In this document: positions 16,001-24,834 of the stretch, one piece after another
Layout: the number at the start of each line of letters is the position of its first letter
How positions within the stretch are numbered: position 1 is the stretch's first letter
Source: Streptomyces pyxinicus
Lineage (GTDB): Bacteria > Actinomycetota > Actinomycetes > Streptomycetales > Streptomycetaceae
Reading direction: 5' to 3'
NCBI RefSeq assembly: GCF_024753135.1
Contig: NZ_JANUGP010000015.1
Coordinates: 113,495-177,494 of the forward strand
DNA: 64,000 bases
The notes under the pieces: generated by a model
The model's input: the letters and a program-made list of their open reading frames with translations, nothing else
Databases searched by the model: none
What the model was told of the DNA's origin: nothing
Made by a program: the position numbers and the translations under genes

Positions 16001-17117
16001 GCGACACCAGCGGCAGCATCGCCGCCTGCCCGTCGGCCTGCGTCATGATGTCGGCAAGCAGGGCGCCCTCGACGGTGCAGCCGGCCCGGACGGCGGGACG
16101 GGTCACCGCGCGCCGCAACTCGCCTGAGGACATCGGGCCGACCACCACCTGGGCGTCGGCCATGACTGCCGCGAGAGCGGGGTGGGCGGCGCAGTGTGCG
16201 TAGAAGTCGGCGCGTACGCCCACGACGACCCGGCAGCGGCTCCCTGCCGACAGAGCCGCCGCGAGCAGGGCGTCGACGAAGCGGAACCGCTCCGTGTCGT
16301 CCCGGCACAGCGTGAAGACCTCCTCGAACTGGTCGACGACCAGCAGGATCTCGGCCGTATCCGGGGCCGTGTCCAGCAGCCGGCGTACAGCGCTGTCCAG
16401 AGCACGGGAGCCGGTCGGCCCGGCCGCCGCCGAATCTCGCGGAGCCGACACTCTCCCGGACCGATCACGTTCGGCCGCGGGCCTGGCGCGGCCACCACCA
16501 TCCGGCGAGCCCTCCCCCGGCCGACCGTCCGCGGGCGGGGTGTCGGTCCCGGCCAGCGACGTCACACACTGCTTCAGCGGGTGCGGCCCCGGGGAGAACA
16601 GCACCACCGGGTGCCCGGGGTGCTCGGCCCGCCAACGGGGCACCAACCCGGCCCGCAGCAGCGAGGACTTCCCGGCGCCCGACGCTCCGACCACGGTCAC
16701 CAGTCGTGCGCCGGCCAGCCGCCCGGCCAGCTCGGCGACCAGTCGCTCGCGTCCGAAGAACCGCTCCGCGTCCTCGCTCCGGAACGCCGCCAGCCCCGTG
16801 TACGGCGGCTCCTCCTGCTGTTCCCGCTCCGCCTGTACGGAATCGTCGTGAGCCAGTTCGGCCGCGACGGTCCGCCAGCGCTTCTCCCACTGCTCGGTAG
16901 CGCCCTCGCAGCCCCGCACGTACGCGAGCGTCACCGCCAGCGTCGGCAGAACCCGACCGCCGGCCGCCGCGGACAGCGTCGCCGCCGAATAGTGTGTGCG
17001 CCTGGCAAGTTCCCGGTACGTCGGGCCCCCCGCCTCCCTCCGCAGTCGCCGAAGGTCTTCCGCCAGCCGTAACAGCGGGCCGTCCCCCGCATCGAGCGGC
17101 CGTTCCTTCCTCGGCAC
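13062..17117 (-). CDS. HTH / nSTAND ATPase / 14-repeat WD40 protein
   Basis: A 1351-aa signalling NTPase. An N-terminal helix-turn-helix (about 10-70, with TYRELARRTHYSAATLS) is followed by a STAND module. Walker A is GASGAGKSS near 144-152 and Walker B is ILLVVDQFEEVF. A hydrophobic segment (LSVLLAVLLAGTAAATGVAV) near 640-660 may be a membrane anchor. The C-terminal half contains 14 WD40 repeats by my count, enough for two seven-bladed propellers. The GTG at 17117 is preferred over the open frame to 17183 because GGGAGGTGGGG lies just upstream. Such proteins sense ligands or partners and oligomerise. Some STAND families act in phage defence, but nothing here shows that role. Confidence 0.88.
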   Translation of the reverse strand: MPRKERPLDAGDGPLLRLAEDLRRLRREAGGPTYRELARRTHYSAATLSAAAGGRVLPTLAVTLAYVRGCEGATEQWEKRWRTVAAELAHDDSVQAEREQQEEPPYTGLAAFRSEDAERFFGRERLVAELAGRLAGARLVTVVGASGAGKSSLLRAGLVPRWRAEHPGHPVVLFSPGPHPLKQCVTSLAGTDTPPADGRPGEGSPDGGGRARPAAERDRSGRVSAPRDSAAAGPTGSRALDSAVRRLLDTAPDTAEILLVVDQFEEVFTLCRDDTERFRFVDALLAAALSAGSRCRVVVGVRADFYAHCAAHPALAAVMADAQVVVGPMSSGELRRAVTRPAVRAGCTVEGALLADIMTQADGQAAMLPLVSHALLETWRRRRGNTLTLSGFQAAGGLDGGLAHTAEEVWGTLDPVQQRIARQVLMRLTALGEGTEDTRRRIRRDELDSGGPVRIGGTAGTGGAERGVGPDPAPGDDRTDHVPDHDMEADTALVLERFARARLLTLDRDTLEITHEALIRSWPRLRGWLTEDRDALRVHRHLTEAAADWEAVRRDPGALYRGVRLDQACEWAARAGAEPLSSRERQFLAASRMAREAEVTAAARGTRRLRRLSVLLAVLLAGTAAATGVAVRAERQASRQRDTAISQRVAQDAVALRLTDPARAVQLALAAYRLQPTSAARSAVLSAYATPYATQLTGSDTVEAVAYAPGGRLVATAGDDGAVRLVDTTDPGRARQVAAFSGHTGPVRGLAFSPSGKLLASAGADGTLRLWDPHGAPRAAGRAVGTAAALPGSTVPPALVSVAFSPDGATVAAAGADGAVRIWRTAHADGAPVVVLADRPGELRALAFAPDGRRLAAAGPAGTALWRLGPRTGRVTARLPAANAVAFAPDGRTLATAGEDYAVRRWRLDGDGGDRHPSRLGAPLTGHTDTVNALAYSADGRVLASGGVDATVRLWNVAKPGWNLPPTVLSGHTGYVSSLAFAPDGHTLASGSSDRTLRLWDLPVPALTGHTSSLYAAGFSPDGRTLATGSYDHTVRLWDVSDPRRPAPGAVLTGNDAAVNAVAFAPGGHLLASAGLDRTVRLWDVADVRHPRPTDVTTAGTDAVNSLAFAPDGHTLATGGADRSVRLWAVAGNRLRPLTRAAAHRDQVGSVAFSPDGRLLASASRDRTVRLWDTAGGRLRPVAVLTGHSDAVKAVAFAPDGRTLATASDDRTLRLWDVRAARDGHPVRPLAVVEGHTDAVKALAFTADSRTLASGGADHSIRLWDVTDPGRPAPRAVLSGHGKPVDALAFAPDGHTLASGSEDWTGLLWETRTARVAARICRTIRAPGLTPADWQRYLPGLPYRPPCAHPR

Positions 17118-17385
17118 CGCCCCACCTCCCCTCCATACGTGGCGCTCCTGCCCGATCGCGCCTTCACTACCCTCTCCGCGCATCCGTGCCGGGAGACTTC
17201 CAGCCGCGAGGCGCGGCTGCCGGACGGCGCCGCGCAGAGGGCGGACGGCTCGGAGTGCCGGTGTGAACAGGTGTCGCGCACTGCCGCGCGGGACCTGCGG
17301 CCGGGCCGGCCTGCCGACCGGGCCACGCTGACCGCCGAGCCGGCGGTGGCGGAGCAGCGGTGCCCCACCCGACCGCCGCGTCCGC

Positions 17386-18204
17386 TCAGTCCCGTCGCGC
17401 CGCGAAGCGGGCCGGTGCTCGGAAGCGGGCCTTGCGTGCCGCCCGGCGGAACGTGGTCAGCACGGCGGGGCCGGCCAGCAGGACGCAGACGAAGTTGGTG
17501 ATCGCGCGCCCGGTGTCCCAGCCCAGGGAGGTGGCCAGGTCGAAGGCGACGTAGCGGTGCCACTGCTCGGTGAAGGGCAGGCCCGGGAGGTAGGCGATCG
17601 AGCTGTTGGGGTCCAGGGAGAAGGGCCAGAAGGAGAGGTTGAGGAGGAAACCGAAGAGGAAGCCGGAGAGTGAGCCGTAGCCGGCCAGCATCAGCACCTC
17701 GCGCCGGCCGCTCGCCCGGGGGAGGAATCCGGCGAGCATGCCGACGAAGGCACAGCCGAACATCTGGTACGGCATCCACGGCCCCACCCCGCCGGTGATC
17801 AGGGCGGAGGCGAACAGCGAGGTGCAGCCGAGGACGAAGCCGAAACCGGGACCGTAGACCCGGCCCGCCAGGACCAGGACGAAGAAGACGGTCTCGATGC
17901 CCGCCGTGCCGGCGCCGAGCGGGCGCAGGGCGGCGTTGACGGCGGAGAGCACGCCCAGCATGGCGAGTGCCTTGGAGTCGATGCCGCCCTCGGCGATCTC
18001 CGAGAGCACCACGCACAGGACGAGGACGAGGAGGGCTCCGAAGATGAGCGGGGGCGCGTAGTTGGCACCGAACGTGCCCGGCGCGACCACGAACGGCCAG
18101 AAGAAGGCGACGAGTCCGAGGAAGGCGGCCAGCGCCATGACGACACCGGCGCGCGGGGGCAGCCGGATGGCGGTGCCGGTGCGTGTGCCCGTCGGTGTGC
18201 TCAT
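17386..18204 (-). CDS. ECF transporter S component, predicted cobalamin-specific
   Basis: A 272-aa substrate-binding membrane subunit with six or more hydrophobic segments. It has Gly-rich loops (PLGAGTAGIETVFFVLVLAG) and a conserved-looking turn, ITGGVGPWMPYQMFGCAFVG. It is the last gene of a five-gene operon; its ATG overlaps the stop of the ATPase gene (18201-18204). The partners encode the A and T modules, giving a complete group-I ECF importer. Substrate assignment to cobalamin or a related corrinoid rests on the riboswitch at the operon head and the transcobalamin-like neighbours, as for CbrT-type transporters. It could instead carry cobinamide. Confidence 0.85.
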   Translation of the reverse strand: MSTPTGTRTGTAIRLPPRAGVVMALAAFLGLVAFFWPFVVAPGTFGANYAPPLIFGALLVLVLCVVLSEIAEGGIDSKALAMLGVLSAVNAALRPLGAGTAGIETVFFVLVLAGRVYGPGFGFVLGCTSLFASALITGGVGPWMPYQMFGCAFVGMLAGFLPRASGRREVLMLAGYGSLSGFLFGFLLNLSFWPFSLDPNSSIAYLPGLPFTEQWHRYVAFDLATSLGWDTGRAITNFVCVLLAGPAVLTTFRRAARKARFRAPARFAARRD

Positions 18205-19853
18205 GGCCGGGTCTCCTCGTCGCCTGCGGCCGCTGTCAATCGGCGTGCCACCTGATGGGTCGTCAGGTAGGGCAGTGGGGACAGGATTTTCGCTGTCTGA
18301 GGGGCGAACGTGGGTGAGGAGAGGATGACTTCGGCGGTCGGGCCGTCGGCGACGATGTCACCCTCGGCCATGACCACCACACGGTCGGCGGCGCGGGCGG
18401 CGAACTCGACGTCGTGTGTGGAGATGACGACCGCGCGGCCCTCCGCCGCGAGGGCGTCCACGATGTCGGTCAGCGCCGTCTTGGCCTGGTAGTCCAGGCC
18501 CCGGGTCGGCTCGTCCAGCAGGACGACCCGGGGTGCGGCCGTGAGCTGGATGGCGAGGACGAGCGCGAGTTTCTGCCCCTCGGAGAGGTCCCGGGGATGG
18601 GCGGCGTCGTCGATGCCGGGCGCGAGCCGGTCGAGAAGGGCGCGGGCCGTCGGTCCGGTCCCCGACTCGGCGTCGGCCTGGGCGAGTTCGTGTCCGACGC
18701 TCTCCAGATAGAGCAGGTCGGCGGGGGTCTGCGGGACCAGTCCGACGAGCCGGCGGGCCTCGGCCGGCGGCACCGTGTGCGGATCCGCGTCGCCCTTCGT
18801 CCCGCCGGTCACGCGCACGCGTCCCGCTCGGCGCGGTCCGGAACCCTGGAGGGCCCACAGGAGTGAGGACTTGCCGGAGCCGTTGCGTCCCATGAGGGCG
18901 GTGACCTGGCCGGCGTACAGGTCGAGGTCCGCTTCGCGTACGGCGGCGACGCCGTGGTAGGTGACGGTGATGCCGCGCGCGGTCAGCAGCGTTTCCCGGT
19001 CGCCGGGCGGGAGCGGCGGCCGCACCGGCGGGGCGGTGCAGTCCGCCAGTGTGGCCCGCAGCGGTGCGGCGGCGCGGCGGGCGTCCCGGATGGACAGGGG
19101 CAGCGGGGACCAGCGGGCGATACGGCCCAGTTCGACGATCGGCGGTGCGATCGTGGACGTGCGCAGGATCTCGGCGGGCGGGCCGGTGCGGGCGTGGCCG
19201 TCGCCGGGCAGGTGGATGATCCGGTCGGCGTACTGGACGACGCGTTCGAGGCGGTGCTCGGCCATCAGGACGGTGACGCCGAGGTCGTGGACGAGCCGGG
19301 TGACGGCGGCGAGGACCTCTTCGGCGGCGGTCGGGTCGAGGGCGGAGGTGGGTTCGTCCAGGACCAGGACACGCGGGTGGGCGGTCAGGACCGAGCCGAT
19401 GGCGACGCGCTGCTGCTGGCCGCCGGAGAGTTCGTGCAGGGCGCGGTGGCGCAGGTCAGCGAGGCCGAGCAGGTCGAGGGTCTCCTCCGCGCGTTTGCGC
19501 ATGGTCGCGGGCGGGATGGCCAACTGCTCCATGGCGTAGGCCAGTTCCTCCTCGACCGTGTCGGTGACGAAGCCGTCGATGGGGTCCTGCCCGACCACAC
19601 CGACGACATCGGCGAGTTCACGCGGCGGGTGGCCGGCGGTGTCCCGGCCGTCGACGGTGACCCGGCCGTACAGCGTGCCGCCGGTGAAGTGCGGCACCAG
19701 TCCGTTGACGGCGCCGAGGAGGGTGGACTTGCCGGCCCCGGTGTGCCCGATGACGAGGCACAGCTCCCCCTCCTCCACCGTGAGGTCGACATCGCGCAGG
19801 GCGGGTTCGGCCGCGTCCTCGTACTGGACGGTGACCTGGTCGAAGGTGATCAC
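18201..19853 (-). CDS. ECF transporter fused A1-A2 ATPase
   Basis: A 550-aa protein of two ABC ATPase halves. The first has Walker A GHTGAGKST (36-44), signature LSGGQQQR and Walker B VLVLDEPTSALD. The second has GRNGSGKSS near 330, a degenerate signature LSEGQKLALV, and VVLLDEPTRGLD. One polypeptide therefore supplies both EcfA and EcfA'. The GTG start at 19853 overlaps the EcfT stop by 4 bp (GTGA), and its own stop overlaps the S gene start. It energises corrinoid uptake from the cytoplasmic face. The open frame upstream of 19853 is the shadow of ecfT. Confidence 0.92.
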   Translation of the reverse strand: MITFDQVTVQYEDAAEPALRDVDLTVEEGELCLVIGHTGAGKSTLLGAVNGLVPHFTGGTLYGRVTVDGRDTAGHPPRELADVVGVVGQDPIDGFVTDTVEEELAYAMEQLAIPPATMRKRAEETLDLLGLADLRHRALHELSGGQQQRVAIGSVLTAHPRVLVLDEPTSALDPTAAEEVLAAVTRLVHDLGVTVLMAEHRLERVVQYADRIIHLPGDGHARTGPPAEILRTSTIAPPIVELGRIARWSPLPLSIRDARRAAAPLRATLADCTAPPVRPPLPPGDRETLLTARGITVTYHGVAAVREADLDLYAGQVTALMGRNGSGKSSLLWALQGSGPRRAGRVRVTGGTKGDADPHTVPPAEARRLVGLVPQTPADLLYLESVGHELAQADAESGTGPTARALLDRLAPGIDDAAHPRDLSEGQKLALVLAIQLTAAPRVVLLDEPTRGLDYQAKTALTDIVDALAAEGRAVVISTHDVEFAARAADRVVVMAEGDIVADGPTAEVILSSPTFAPQTAKILSPLPYLTTHQVARRLTAAAGDEETRP

Positions 19854-21028
19854 GGGGTGGTGGCTCTCCGGGCGAAGGCGGGGGCGGGGGCGGGTGTGGG
19901 CGGTGGGGCGACGGAGCCGGCCGTGCCGGCGAGGAGGATCGCGGCGGTCGGGACGAGAGGAAGACCGGGCCAGGTCAACGGGTAGAAGCTGGGGTTCAGT
20001 TGGGCGGGGTCGTAGCCGAGGTTCGCGAAGAGCAGGACGGCGGAGAGCACCCCGCTGCCCGCGACGGCCCACTCGGGCAGGCTCCAGGGGTCGGGGCGGT
20101 AGCGGGTACGAGTGACGCGCCGGCCGCCGAGGCGCAGTCCCGCCACGCACAGGGCGGCTCCGGCGGACATCGCCGGGAGGCCGAGGAACGCGGGCGCGGT
20201 GGCGTCGAGGAGGCCGTACGCGCCGGCGCACAGGCCGCACATCCCCAGCAGCATCAGCGCGCCGGTCACACGGCGGGAGCGCCGGGTCGCGGTGCCCGCC
20301 CGGCCGTAGCCGCGCGAGTCCATGGCGGCGGCCAGCCGCAGGGAGCGTTCGAGGGCGTCCTCCAGGACCGGTACGACGATGCCGCGCAGCGCCTTCGTCC
20401 CGTGGGCGCGGGCCGCCCGGAGCCGTTTCGCGCGGGCGACGCGCTGCACGCTCTGCACGAGCTGCGGCGCCACGCTGATCGCGACGGTGACCGCCACGCC
20501 GAGCTCGTACAGGGCCCCGGGCAGGACCCGTAGGGCGCGTTTGGGGTTGGCGAGGGTGTTGGCGGCGCCGATGCAGCACATCATGCAGGCCAGCCGCAGT
20601 CCGTCGGTGGCCGACGACAGCAGGGCCTCCAGCGACACCGGGCCGCCGATCCGGATGCCCGCGTACCAGTCGGGTGTGGGCAGGTGCGGGAGGGAGAAGA
20701 GGAAGTGGTCGTGCGGGGTGATGCCGGTCGCGAAGACGGCGCGGAAGACGACGCGGATCGCCACGACCGTGAGGGCCAGGTACAGGTAGTACTTGAAGCC
20801 CCGCGCCCAGGGTGCCTCGGTGCGCCTCGCCGTGACGACGTAGCCGAGGACGGCGAGGACGAGGAACAGCAGCAGCGGGTTCGCGGTGCGGCTGACGGCG
20901 GTGGCCAGGGCGAGCGCCCACACCCACCAGGCCACCGGGTGCAGGGTGCGCGGGAGGCGCCGGCCGCCGGCGCCGGGCACCGTGGCGGGAGGCGCCGCCG
21001 CCACGGTCGTACGGGCCACCGCGCTCAC
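19850..21028 (-). CDS. ECF transporter T component (CbiQ/EcfT family)
   Basis: A 392-aa transmembrane coupling subunit. It has several membrane helices and a cytoplasmic coupling region with the SRG-type signature AMDSRGYGRAG, which docks on the ATPases. It is longer than typical EcfT (about 260 aa) because of extra C-terminal hydrophobic segments (after about 270). The ATG overlaps the preceding stop (21025-21028). With the S and A1A2 genes downstream it completes the importer. Confidence 0.9.
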   Translation of the reverse strand: MSAVARTTVAAAPPATVPGAGGRRLPRTLHPVAWWVWALALATAVSRTANPLLLFLVLAVLGYVVTARRTEAPWARGFKYYLYLALTVVAIRVVFRAVFATGITPHDHFLFSLPHLPTPDWYAGIRIGGPVSLEALLSSATDGLRLACMMCCIGAANTLANPKRALRVLPGALYELGVAVTVAISVAPQLVQSVQRVARAKRLRAARAHGTKALRGIVVPVLEDALERSLRLAAAMDSRGYGRAGTATRRSRRVTGALMLLGMCGLCAGAYGLLDATAPAFLGLPAMSAGAALCVAGLRLGGRRVTRTRYRPDPWSLPEWAVAGSGVLSAVLLFANLGYDPAQLNPSFYPLTWPGLPLVPTAAILLAGTAGSVAPPPTPAPAPAFARRATTP

Positions 21029-21936
21029 CCGGCCCGCCGGCGCCGGTACGCCACGTATCCGGCGGCGCCGCCGATCAGGACCACGAGGCCGGCACCTGTG
21101 GCCACCGGCAGGAGCGAGCCGGCGTCGTGCTCGGCGTCAGCGGCGGGTTCGGCGTTCACCACCCGCGTGCCGGTGCGGGAGGCAGCGGGCGCGGGGGTAC
21201 TCGGTTTGCCGGTCGGGGACTTGCTCGGCTTCGGCGCCTTCGGCTTCTCGGACGTCCTCGGCCCCTGCTTCTGCTGGGGCGACACTGTCTTGGACGGAGG
21301 CGGGGTCCGCCGCTCGGGAGCCGGTCCGGTGTCGGCGTCCGGCGGCAGCGTCGGCGCCTTGTGGGTGGACGCGGGCTTGCCGGCATCGCCCTGCGGCCGG
21401 GTGTTGTGGGCGCGCAGCTGGTCCGGGGTGACCTTCGGGCGGCCTTCGGTGCCCTGGATGTCCGTACCGCCGAAGATCCACAGGTCGACGCTGCCGGGCT
21501 TGGGCTTGTAGAGCATCGCGCCGAGCTGGCTGTAGGTCCAGTCGCGGGCGCCCGGGTCGGCGTGCCAGTACGACCAGTAGGCGGAGGCCGGCGGGGTGAG
21601 CACGCAGTCGTCCTGGGCGGGCGTCGGGTACTGCCTGCCGCGCTGGAAGCCGCTGTAGCCGATGCGGCAGATGAAGGCCGGGCCGTCGTGTCCGGTGCCG
21701 GTGGTGCTCCAGCCGCCCTGGTTGAGCAGCTCGTACCCGGTCGTCGGGGTGGTGCCACAGGAGCGCAGGACCGGACCGCCCCAGTGGCTGAAGTCGACGG
21801 CCAGGACGGCACCGGAGGTGCTCGTGCAGCGGCCCATGGGCTGGGGCGCGGCGGCGGCCGGGGTGCCGGTCGCGGCGACCGCCGCGCTCGTCAGGCCGAG
21901 TGCGGCGAGCATCCGGAGCAGGCGCCCGCCCCTCAT
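21025..21936 (-). CDS. Surface-anchored protein with transcobalamin-locus N-domain
   Basis: A 303-aa exported protein: signal peptide (1-30), a domain of about 120 residues, a Pro/Lys/Thr-rich spacer, and a C-terminal membrane anchor with basic tail (GYVAYRRRRAG). The domain contains four cysteines and signatures GTTPTTGYELL, HDGPAFICRIGY and SAYWSYWHADPG. The same domain opens the large upstream protein (TTPTTGYDLL, HDGPAFICRIGY, TAYWSYW), so the two are paralogues. Position inside the riboswitch-controlled ECF operon suggests a surface corrinoid-binding or docking role. The ATG overlaps the upstream stop (21933-21936). No known enzyme motif is visible. Confidence 0.82.
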   Translation of the reverse strand: MRGGRLLRMLAALGLTSAAVAATGTPAAAAPQPMGRCTSTSGAVLAVDFSHWGGPVLRSCGTTPTTGYELLNQGGWSTTGTGHDGPAFICRIGYSGFQRGRQYPTPAQDDCVLTPPASAYWSYWHADPGARDWTYSQLGAMLYKPKPGSVDLWIFGGTDIQGTEGRPKVTPDQLRAHNTRPQGDAGKPASTHKAPTLPPDADTGPAPERRTPPPSKTVSPQQKQGPRTSEKPKAPKPSKSPTGKPSTPAPAASRTGTRVVNAEPAADAEHDAGSLLPVATGAGLVVLIGGAAGYVAYRRRRAG

Positions 21937-24698
21937 CGCTCGCTCCCCGCATCGGTACGGCGGCGGGCGGCGGTCACCGTGCGCCGGCCGACAAGCACCA
22001 GCAGGGCGGCGATCGCCGCGAGGCCGGCGACCTGGACGCCGGTGGCGGCGAGCACCCCGCCACCGCCGTCGGTCCCGGCGCCGGTACCAAGGTCGCCGCC
22101 GCCGGACTGACCGGTGGTGACGATGTCCGGGGCGCTCGGCACGGGCTGCGGCGAGGTCCCGGTCAGGCTGCGCTCCAGCCGGCCGAAGGAGATGCCGGTG
22201 GAGCCGCCGACGGCCTGGGTGGAGGCACGCAGGTCGGAGCCGCGTTGACCGCCCTTGGCGACGTTGAAGCCGCCGTCCGCGTTCTGCTGGGAGGCGAGGA
22301 ACTCGCGCGCCTTGGCGATCTTCGCCGCGTACGTGTCCGCGTCCAGGGACAGTCCTTGCACGGCGAGGGCGGCGGAGTTCACCGAGTCGCCGGCGGCGCC
22401 CGGGAATCCGCCATCGGCCAGCTGTTCGGCGGAGAGCCAGGTCAGTGCCTTGTCGACGGACTTGTCCGCCTTGGTGCCGCCCGCCAGGTCGAGGGCCATG
22501 GCGGCGATGGCGGTGGAGTCCACGTCGGAGTCGCCGGTGGCGGGGATCAGGCTCGGCCAGGCTCCGCTCGGCTGCTGGAGGCTCTCCAGGTAGGCGAGGG
22601 GCCGCGCGGCCGCCGTCTTCTCGCCCGCCCGCAGCTGTGCCATCACGGCCAGGGACTGCGCGAAGACGGAGGGGGCGTAGGTGTAGGCGCCCTTCGCGGC
22701 GCAGGAGCGGTCGGGAGCGGTGCTCGGCTCGGCGCAGACGGCCTTGGCGAGCGCGGCGACCAGGTCGTGCCCGGCGAAGTGGCGGGGGTCGCGGCCGACG
22801 GCCTCGGCGAGCAGCGCGGTCTTGCCGATCGAGCCGCCCGCCGCGTACCGGGTGCCGACGCCGGTCCAGTCGTCGACCGTGCGGCCCTCGCCGTCCTTGC
22901 CGCGCTGGTCGAGGAAGTCGACGATGCCGCGGAGTGCGGCGTTGTCCAGTCCGGTGGCGGCGAGTGCGTAGGCGCCGTCGATGGTGAGGCCGAAGTCGGC
23001 ACGGGCCGATCCGGTGCCGGCGGTGTAGTACCGGCCCTGCTTGAGGCTCGCCGCCTTGGTGAGGTAGGCGACGCCCTTCTTCAGGTCGGGTCCGGCGCCC
23101 GGGGCGGGCGTGCTCGTGCCCGGTGAGCCGGTGGGCTCGGTCGGGGGTGTGGTCGGGGGTGTGGGCTTCTTCGTCGTGAGGGTGACGAGGCTGGTGCCGG
23201 CGCCGGCGAGGACGGCGGGCGGGGTCGCGTAGAGGGCGGGGTCGGTGTCGCCCTCCTCGAAGCCGAAGCCGCCACCCGTGAGCTGGTGCCGGGACAGCCA
23301 GCCGACGGCGGCGTCCGCCCGGCCGGTGGCGCCGAGGGCGCGCAGGGCCTGGGCGGCGTAGGCGGTCGCGGTGACGCCGCCGGTGGTGGCGCCGGTGTAG
23401 CCGGGGAAGGCGCCGTCCGTCCGCTGGCCCTTGGTCAGGTAGGCGCGGGCCTTGGTCACCACGTCGTCGTGGCCGCCGGCCCGGTGCAGCACCAGGGCGA
23501 CGAGTGCGGTGGTGGCGGGGTCGCCGTCGCAGTGCTCGCCGGGACGGATGAGGATGCTGGTGACGCCGCCGTCCTGGCACTGGAGCTGGGTGAGGCGGTC
23601 GACGGCGGCCGCCGGGGGCGTGGCGTCGGCGCGCAGCAGGGCCAGCACCGACAGGGCCTGGCCCTCGGTGTACGAGGCGGAGCGGAAGTCGCCCTTGGCA
23701 GTGCAGCCGGGGGTGGTGTCACCGGATTCGGGGCCGGCCGCGCACACGTTCTTCGTGAGGGCGGCGAGGAGGTCGTGGCCGCCGAGGGCGCGCGGGTCGC
23801 GTCCGGTGATCTCGGCGAGGAGCGCCAGGCGGGCGACGGCGGTGGCGTCGGGCGCCTGGTCGGTGCCGTTGGGGTAGCCGAAGTCGGTGACGTGGGCGGC
23901 GAGGAAGCCGGTGATCTTGTCGAGGGTGGCGCTCGTGCCGTCCGTCGCGGCGAGCGCGTAGGCGGTGTCGGCGGTCAGCGGGTAGTTCGCCGTGGTGGCG
24001 CCGTCGTCCACGATGCGTTCGCCGTCGGTCAGGCGGCCCTTGAGCCAGGTCGCGGCGGCGGTCAGGTCGACCTTGCCCGGGGCGCCGGTGGGGGTTTGGC
24101 CCGGGTCGGGGGTGGGGGTGCCGGTTCCGGCGGCGCGTACGTCGTCGGGGGTGAAGGCCGGCTCGCCGGTGGTGCCGCCGACGTCGGTGCCGCCGTAGAC
24201 CCAGGCGTCCACGTCGCCGTCCTTCAGTTTGCGGTCCATGGCGCCGTACTGGCTATAGGTCCAGTCGTCCTGGCCGGGCGAGGCGGTCCAGTACGACCAG
24301 TAGGCGGTGGCCTGCGGTGTCAGGACGCAGGGCTCCTTGTCCGGAGTCGGGTACGGCGTACCGGAGTTGAAGGCTCCGTATCCGATGCGGCAGATGAAGG
24401 CGGGGCCGTCGTGCTGGGTGCCGGTGGTGCTGAAACCGGCGTCGTGCAGGAGGTCGTAGCCGGTGGTGGGGGTGGTGTCGCAGCCGCGCTCGACCTTGCC
24501 GCCGAACGGCCCGAAGTCGACGGCGACAACGGCGCCGTGGCTCGCGGTGCAGTCACCGGTGCCGTCGGCCGCGGCCGGGGGTGCCGTGAGGAAGGTCACG
24601 CAGGCGGCCAGGAGGACGAAGAGGGCCGATGCCCACGCCAGCACCTGTCGCGGGGCCGCTGCCACGGCTCCGCTTCTTCGCTCCACGGTCTCCACCAC
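21933..24698 (-). CDS. Large surface protein: shared N-domain plus two alpha/alpha toroids
   Basis: About 921 aa, first gene of the ECF operon. A signal segment (to about residue 44) precedes the domain shared with the next gene. Two alpha-alpha barrel-like regions follow (about 200-490 and 530-800), built of repeats such as YLTKGQRTDGAFPGYTG, WLSRHQLTGGGFGFEEGD and FLASQQNADGGFN. These are the prenyltransferase/terpene-cyclase-like toroid repeats also used by intrinsic factor. A Gly-rich linker and a C-terminal membrane anchor end it. The start is one of three tandem GTG codons (24701, 24698, 24695) after GAGGGGG; the choice among them is uncertain. Likely role: capture of cobalamin at the cell surface. 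An enzymatic role is unlikely because no DXDD or DDxxD acid motif is apparent. Confidence 0.8.
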   Translation of the reverse strand: MVETVERRSGAVAAAPRQVLAWASALFVLLAACVTFLTAPPAAADGTGDCTASHGAVVAVDFGPFGGKVERGCDTTPTTGYDLLHDAGFSTTGTQHDGPAFICRIGYGAFNSGTPYPTPDKEPCVLTPQATAYWSYWTASPGQDDWTYSQYGAMDRKLKDGDVDAWVYGGTDVGGTTGEPAFTPDDVRAAGTGTPTPDPGQTPTGAPGKVDLTAAATWLKGRLTDGERIVDDGATTANYPLTADTAYALAATDGTSATLDKITGFLAAHVTDFGYPNGTDQAPDATAVARLALLAEITGRDPRALGGHDLLAALTKNVCAAGPESGDTTPGCTAKGDFRSASYTEGQALSVLALLRADATPPAAAVDRLTQLQCQDGGVTSILIRPGEHCDGDPATTALVALVLHRAGGHDDVVTKARAYLTKGQRTDGAFPGYTGATTGGVTATAYAAQALRALGATGRADAAVGWLSRHQLTGGGFGFEEGDTDPALYATPPAVLAGAGTSLVTLTTKKPTPPTTPPTEPTGSPGTSTPAPGAGPDLKKGVAYLTKAASLKQGRYYTAGTGSARADFGLTIDGAYALAATGLDNAALRGIVDFLDQRGKDGEGRTVDDWTGVGTRYAAGGSIGKTALLAEAVGRDPRHFAGHDLVAALAKAVCAEPSTAPDRSCAAKGAYTYAPSVFAQSLAVMAQLRAGEKTAAARPLAYLESLQQPSGAWPSLIPATGDSDVDSTAIAAMALDLAGGTKADKSVDKALTWLSAEQLADGGFPGAAGDSVNSAALAVQGLSLDADTYAAKIAKAREFLASQQNADGGFNVAKGGQRGSDLRASTQAVGGSTGISFGRLERSLTGTSPQPVPSAPDIVTTGQSGGGDLGTGAGTDGGGGVLAATGVQVAGLAAIAALLVLVGRRTVTAARRRTDAGSER

Positions 24699-24834
24699 CA
24701 CGGCCCCCTCGCGCCTGGCCCGAGGCGGACGTGTACGTGGCAGGGGGCCTCCGGCGCACGGGAGGACCCGGCAGCTCCGGAAGCTGGTCGCACCACGCCG
24801 CAGTCCACGACGGCGTCTGTCGCTGATGAACACG

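Noticed and set aside
13062..17117. Calling the nSTAND-WD40 protein a phage-defence gene
   Set aside because: STAND architecture alone is not enough; no effector or defence-island neighbours are present.
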